A DNA stretch of 64,000 nt from Pseudomonas peli. Its GTDB lineage: Bacteria > Pseudomonadota > Gammaproteobacteria > Pseudomonadales > Pseudomonadaceae. Each line of letters starts with the position of its first letter. The stretch's first letter is position 1. Shown in pieces: positions 60,329-64,000 of this stretch. Where the stretch lies: the NCBI RefSeq assembly GCF_900099645.1, contig NZ_FMTL01000001.1, positions 558,001-622,000 on the forward strand. The letters are read 5' to 3'. A program made the position numbers and the translations under genes. The notes beneath the pieces were generated by a model. The model saw only the letters and a list, made by a program, of their open reading frames with translations. It was not told the origin of the DNA and did not search any database.

Positions 60329-62446
60329 ATGCCCGCCTCCCGACTCTCCCCCTCCCTGCTAGCCTGGAGCTTCACCCTGCTCGCCCTGGCCTTGATGCCT
60401 GTCGCCAACAGCCTCGCAGCCGAAACCGCCAGCCCACTTGAGCTGCCCAGCCAGGCCGTCACCGCCACCCGTGAAGACCAAACCGGCTACAGCGCCAGCA
60501 CGGCCAGCACCGCAAGCAAAAGCGCCGTGCCGATCATGCAAGAGGCCCAGGCGTTGCAGGTGGTCACCGAGCAGGTGATCGAGGACTACCAAGTGCAATC
60601 GCTGGACGACGCGATGAAGTTCGTCAGCGGTATGACCCAGAGCAACACCCTGGCCGGCACCCAGGACGGCTTCGTCAAACGGGGTTTCGGCAGCAACGCC
60701 GACGGCTCGATCCTGCGTGACGGCATCCGCTCCAGCCTGTCGCGTAACTTCAGTGCCAGCACCGAGCGCGTGGAAGTGCTCAAAGGTCCGGCTTCTCTGC
60801 TCTATGGCGCTCTGGAACCGGGCGGCCTAATCAACGTGATCAGCAAGCAGCCTGAATACCGGCAGCGCACGCAGATCAGCGGTGAAACCAGCAGCGAAGG
60901 TGGTGGCAACCTTATGCTCGACACCACCGGCCCATTGGGCGACAGCGGCTTTGCCTATCGACTGATCGCCGAACGCCAGCACGAAGACTATTGGCGCAAT
61001 TTCGGCGCGGACAACCACAGCCTGATCGCACCGTCCCTCAGCTGGAGCGGCGAAGACCTGCGCATCACCCTGGCCTACGAGCACAAGGAATACTCGACCC
61101 CGGTGGACCGTGGCACGGTGATCATCAACGGCAAACCGGCGAGCACCGAGTACAACGCGCGCCTCAACGAAAGCTGGGCCAAAGCCCAAGGCACCGATGA
61201 ACTGTTTACCGCCAAGGCCGAGTACCAACTCAACCCCGACTGGCTAAGCCGCCTGACCTACGGTTGGAACAACGAGCGCTACGACTATGCCGAAGCACGG
61301 CCCAACGCGCTTAACGCCACCACCGGCGCACTCAGCCGCCGCGCCGACGGCAGCGAGCATGACAACCAGACGCAGTACCTGGCCTGGGACTGGATCGGTA
61401 ACACCACGCTGCTCGGCCAACAGCATGACCTGCTACTTGGGCTCGATACCGAGCGGGTTGACAACTTCCGCGGTGACACCTACCGCGGCCCGGCTGTTGC
61501 CGGCTTCAATATTTACCGCCCGGTTTACGGCAACCTCGCCGAACCGTCGCTGATCAGCGCCGCGCAAAGCGACAGAAGCGACGAGCTGCACTCACGCTCG
61601 CTGTATGTGAAGGACAACTGGCACCTTAACGACCAATGGATACTGGTGGCCGGCGGACGTTACCAGCACTTCGAACAGCTGGTTGAACAGGGCCGTGGTA
61701 ACAGCTATACGAAAACCACCGACCGCCAAGACAACGCCTTCTTGCCCTTTGCCGGCTTGGTTTATCAGCTCAGCCAACAGGTTTCGCTGTACGGTAATTA
61801 CAGCCGCTCATTCGTGCCCAACGCCTCAGACGCCAACACCAGCCAGGCGTTCGACCCCGAGGAAGGTCGCAGTTACGAGCTGGGGGTAAAACTTGACCTC
61901 CCCCGGGGTATCGGCGCCAGCCTGGCACTGTTCGATATCGAGAAGGAAAACGTCGTGGTCACCAACAACGCCGTGTCTGAAGCGGCAGGCAAGGTGGGCT
62001 CACGCGGCGTGGAAATGGACATAACCGGCAAACTGAGCGAGCGATGGGAACTGCTCGGCACCTACGCCTACACCGATACGGAAATCCTCGATGACCCGGA
62101 TAATCAGGGCAACGCACTGGTGAATGCCGCGCAGAATATCGCCAGCCTGTACCTGAACCACCACCTGGCGCTGCCCAGCGACACCGGACAATGGCGAGTA
62201 GGCGGCGGCGCGCGCTATGTCGGTGAACGCGCCGGCGATAACGCCAACAGCTTCTGGCTGGACAGCTACACCGTGGCCGATGCGTTTATCAGCTGGGAAA
62301 GCCAGCTACTGGGCGACAAGACCCGCCTGCAGCTGAATGCGCGTAACCTGTTCAACCAGGAGTACTACCCATCCAGCGGCGGCAACCTGCGCGTCGCCGT
62401 CGGTGAACCGCGCGAACTACGCCTATCGGCCAGCGTCGATTTTTAA
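60329..62446 (+). CDS. TonB-dependent siderophore receptor
   Basis: 705 aa outer-membrane receptor. A signal peptide (about 1-31, ANSLAA) is followed by the plug domain (QAVTATREDQTGY as TonB-box region, then IEDYQVQSLDDAMKFVSGMT and VEVLKGPASLLYGALEPGGL) and a beta-barrel ending in LRLSASVDF with terminal Phe. There is no N-terminal signalling extension, so it takes no part in sigma/anti-sigma signalling. A Fur box lies upstream. The ligand is probably a ferric hydroxamate or catecholate; not decided by sequence. Confidence 0.93.
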   Translation: MPASRLSPSLLAWSFTLLALALMPVANSLAAETASPLELPSQAVTATREDQTGYSASTASTASKSAVPIMQEAQALQVVTEQVIEDYQVQSLDDAMKFVSGMTQSNTLAGTQDGFVKRGFGSNADGSILRDGIRSSLSRNFSASTERVEVLKGPASLLYGALEPGGLINVISKQPEYRQRTQISGETSSEGGGNLMLDTTGPLGDSGFAYRLIAERQHEDYWRNFGADNHSLIAPSLSWSGEDLRITLAYEHKEYSTPVDRGTVIINGKPASTEYNARLNESWAKAQGTDELFTAKAEYQLNPDWLSRLTYGWNNERYDYAEARPNALNATTGALSRRADGSEHDNQTQYLAWDWIGNTTLLGQQHDLLLGLDTERVDNFRGDTYRGPAVAGFNIYRPVYGNLAEPSLISAAQSDRSDELHSRSLYVKDNWHLNDQWILVAGGRYQHFEQLVEQGRGNSYTKTTDRQDNAFLPFAGLVYQLSQQVSLYGNYSRSFVPNASDANTSQAFDPEEGRSYELGVKLDLPRGIGASLALFDIEKENVVVTNNAVSEAAGKVGSRGVEMDITGKLSERWELLGTYAYTDTEILDDPDNQGNALVNAAQNIASLYLNHHLALPSDTGQWRVGGGARYVGERAGDNANSFWLDSYTVADAFISWESQLLGDKTRLQLNARNLFNQEYYPSSGGNLRVAVGEPRELRLSASVDF

Positions 62447-62476
62447 CTATTCAGCTCGGTTCAAGGATGAACCAAC

Positions 62477-63031
62477 TCAGACAAGATCGACCCGCACCAG
62501 GGAAACCGGATAGCCCAAGCGCGCAGCAAACTCGTCGAGAAAGCTCTGCTTAAAGCCGGCGTCCGCCCAGTTATTGAAGATAAAGCCCAGGTTGGAAAAC
62601 CCGCAGGGCTGCAGAAACAGAAAGCCGTTGATATCGTCTTCATGGCCGCACAGCGGGCAGCGAAAGTTATCGGTATGCCCCGGCATCCAGTCTTCCAGGC
62701 TGTCGAATAACCTTTCGCCCACTTCGCGCCGACACTCGGGGCAGCCGGCCTCTTCGAGAAAGTCCGTTGTCGGGGTATAGATACAGCGTTTGTAGATAAT
62801 CTCCAGGCCATGCACCGCCTGCCCGAACGGCAACAGCTCGGGACGCTCGACCACCCGCCGCGCGCCCTCGGCAATGCCGTAGCCCATATGTTTGAAGGTG
62901 CGGCCACAGGTGGTGAGCTGTTCTTTGATGATGTTCTGCTTGACCAGCCAACGCACGATCAACCGCGCCCGCGCCTCATGGCCGGGAAAGCTGGAAATCT
63001 GCGGCACGATGATCGCCTGCTGCTCACTCAT
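62477..63031 (-). CDS. Zinc-ribbon protein of unknown function
   Basis: 184 aa, cytosolic. Cysteine pairs GCPECRREV (about 94-102) and RCPLCGHEDD (about 122-131) form a likely zinc ribbon; an N-terminal helical segment contains the single TTCGRTF. Close relatives in Pseudomonas are, as I recall, called 'sugar ABC transporter ATPase', yet no Walker A, Walker B or LSGGQ motif is present, so that name looks unfounded. Between the TonB receptor (convergent) and xseA (divergent). Confidence 0.75.
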   Translation of the reverse strand: MSEQQAIIVPQISSFPGHEARARLIVRWLVKQNIIKEQLTTCGRTFKHMGYGIAEGARRVVERPELLPFGQAVHGLEIIYKRCIYTPTTDFLEEAGCPECRREVGERLFDSLEDWMPGHTDNFRCPLCGHEDDINGFLFLQPCGFSNLGFIFNNWADAGFKQSFLDEFAARLGYPVSLVRVDLV

Positions 63032-63136
63032 AACGGGACTCGGTTTGCGCTAAAGGCGCGCAGCTTAAAGGGCTTACAGCGGCGGTCAAGGCCAATCCCC
63101 TATGGCAGGCTGGGCAAAGCATTTACTATGCGGGCC

Positions 63137-64000
63137 ATGATCAAAGATCCCTTCCAACGCCTGAACCTCGACCGCGAGGTGCTCAGCGTCAGTCAACTGA
63201 ACAACCGCGCACGCCTGCTGCTGGAAGATGTATTCGGCGGCATCTGGGTCGAGGGGGAAATCTCCAACCTGGCCAAGCCGGCGTCCGGACACATCTATTT
63301 CACCCTTAAAGATAGCCAGGCTCAGGTGCGCTGCGCGTTGTTCCGGCAGAACGCCGCCAAGGTGCGCCAAGCGCTGCGTGATGGTCTGGCGGTCAAGGTA
63401 CGTGGCAAGGTCTCGCTGTTTGAAGGGCGCGGCGACTACCAGCTGATTCTCGACGCAGTGGAACCTGCGGGCGATGGCGCGCTGCGCCTGGCCTTCGAGG
63501 CGCTGAAAGAAAAGCTTAACGCCGAAGGGCTGTTCGCGACCGAGGCCAAAGTCGCCCTGCCAGCGCACCCGAAACGTATTGGTATTATCAGCTCGCCCAC
63601 CGGCGCGGTGATCCGCGACATCATCAGCGTATTTCGCCGCCGCGCACCGCAAGTCGAACTGACCCTGATCCCTACCGCCGTGCAAGGCCGAGAAGCCACC
63701 GCGCAGATCGTCCGCGCCCTCGGCATAGCCGATAAAAAAGGTTTTGATGCGCTGATCCTGGCCCGCGGCGGCGGTTCGCTGGAAGACCTCTGGTGCTTTA
63801 ACGAAGAACCGGTTGCCCGCGCCATTGCCGCCTGCGTGACGCCCATCGTCAGCGCGGTGGGCCATGAGACCGATGTGTCCATCGCCGATTTTGTCGCCGA
63901 CGTACGCGCACCAACACCTTCCGCCGCCGCCGAGCTACTGGCCCCCGACAGTAGCGAGCTGGTGCAACGCCTGCACAATCTCAAACGCCGCCTGAACCTG
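63137..64000 (+). CDS. xseA: Exodeoxyribonuclease VII large subunit, N-terminal part
   Basis: First 288 codons of ExoVII large subunit, cut by the window end. OB-fold nucleic-acid-binding domain (TVSQLNNRARLLLED-like start, then VEGEISNLAKPASGHIYFTL at about 37-56) followed by the catalytic core: RIGIISSPTGAVIRDIISVF, DALILARGGGSLEDLWCFNE and VGHETDVSIADFVAD. An in-frame ATG three codons upstream (63128) is an alternative start. ExoVII degrades single-stranded DNA to acid-soluble oligonucleotides. Confidence 0.95.
   Translation, partial: MIKDPFQRLNLDREVLSVSQLNNRARLLLEDVFGGIWVEGEISNLAKPASGHIYFTLKDSQAQVRCALFRQNAAKVRQALRDGLAVKVRGKVSLFEGRGDYQLILDAVEPAGDGALRLAFEALKEKLNAEGLFATEAKVALPAHPKRIGIISSPTGAVIRDIISVFRRRAPQVELTLIPTAVQGREATAQIVRALGIADKKGFDALILARGGGSLEDLWCFNEEPVARAIAACVTPIVSAVGHETDVSIADFVADVRAPTPSAAAELLAPDSSELVQRLHNLKRRLNL

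Overview
The window is an ordinary stretch of a Pseudomonas-type gammaproteobacterial chromosome with moderately high GC. Three things point there: protein sequences such as LysS, TadA, XseA, PurL and MltF; the rpsP-rimM-trmD-rplS, guaBA and xerD-dsbC-hom-thrC clusters; and a gene order that, from memory, follows the mexL-to-xseA segment of P. aeruginosa. I see no prophage, insertion sequence with transposase, CRISPR array, tRNA or rRNA. Coding density is very high and no gap without a gene exceeds 300 bases.

Layout. (1) 1-2700: a MexJK-type RND efflux pump (permease cut by the window edge) divergent from its TetR regulator, with a TATAC-N6-GTATA palindrome between them. (2) 2719-12725: rsmJ, a small EF-hand-like protein, an extensin-like protein, a DUF72 protein, tsaB, an acid phosphatase, adk, ppc and two small unknown proteins. 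(3) 12818-19322: an AIM24-like protein, a QEGLA/DUF1704 putative metallopeptidase, a lipoprotein, a TetR regulator, lysS and prfB with its programmed +1 frameshift. (4) 19323-28134: a membrane diguanylate cyclase, two proteins of unknown role, a LapG-type periplasmic protease, recJ, a YaeQ protein, a rhomboid protease and a CoA transferase. (5) 28158-33881: a periplasmic binding protein, an L7/L12-like gene split by an in-frame TAG, then thrC, hom, dsbC and xerD.

(6) 34105-38953: a predicted membrane MshEN (c-di-GMP-binding) protein, a thioesterase, and the rplS-trmD-rimM-rpsP operon with ffh behind it. (7) 39110-46511: a CcsA-like membrane protein, a CorC-like protein, a GDSL hydrolase with purT, a gamma-carbonic anhydrase, two Nudix enzymes, an L,D-transpeptidase-like protein, a YqfO-like protein and an unusual CDGSH iron-sulfur protein. 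(8) 46530-64000: purL, mltF, tadA with a Tat-exported multicopper oxidase, a large MscS-family channel, guaA and guaB, a Fur-box-preceded TonB siderophore receptor, a zinc-ribbon protein and the start of xseA.

Most genes are housekeeping (translation, purine and threonine synthesis, DNA repair, cell wall). The items that deserve attention are: a 225-residue protein carrying a textbook 24-5-24 MshEN repeat next to a membrane or signal segment; a CDGSH protein whose first repeat has Cys where the His ligand should be; an L7/L12-like gene whose transmembrane tail survives in frame behind an amber codon; and a family of small palindromic repeats that sit exactly on the stop codons of minus-strand genes, with two copies showing terminal inverted repeats.
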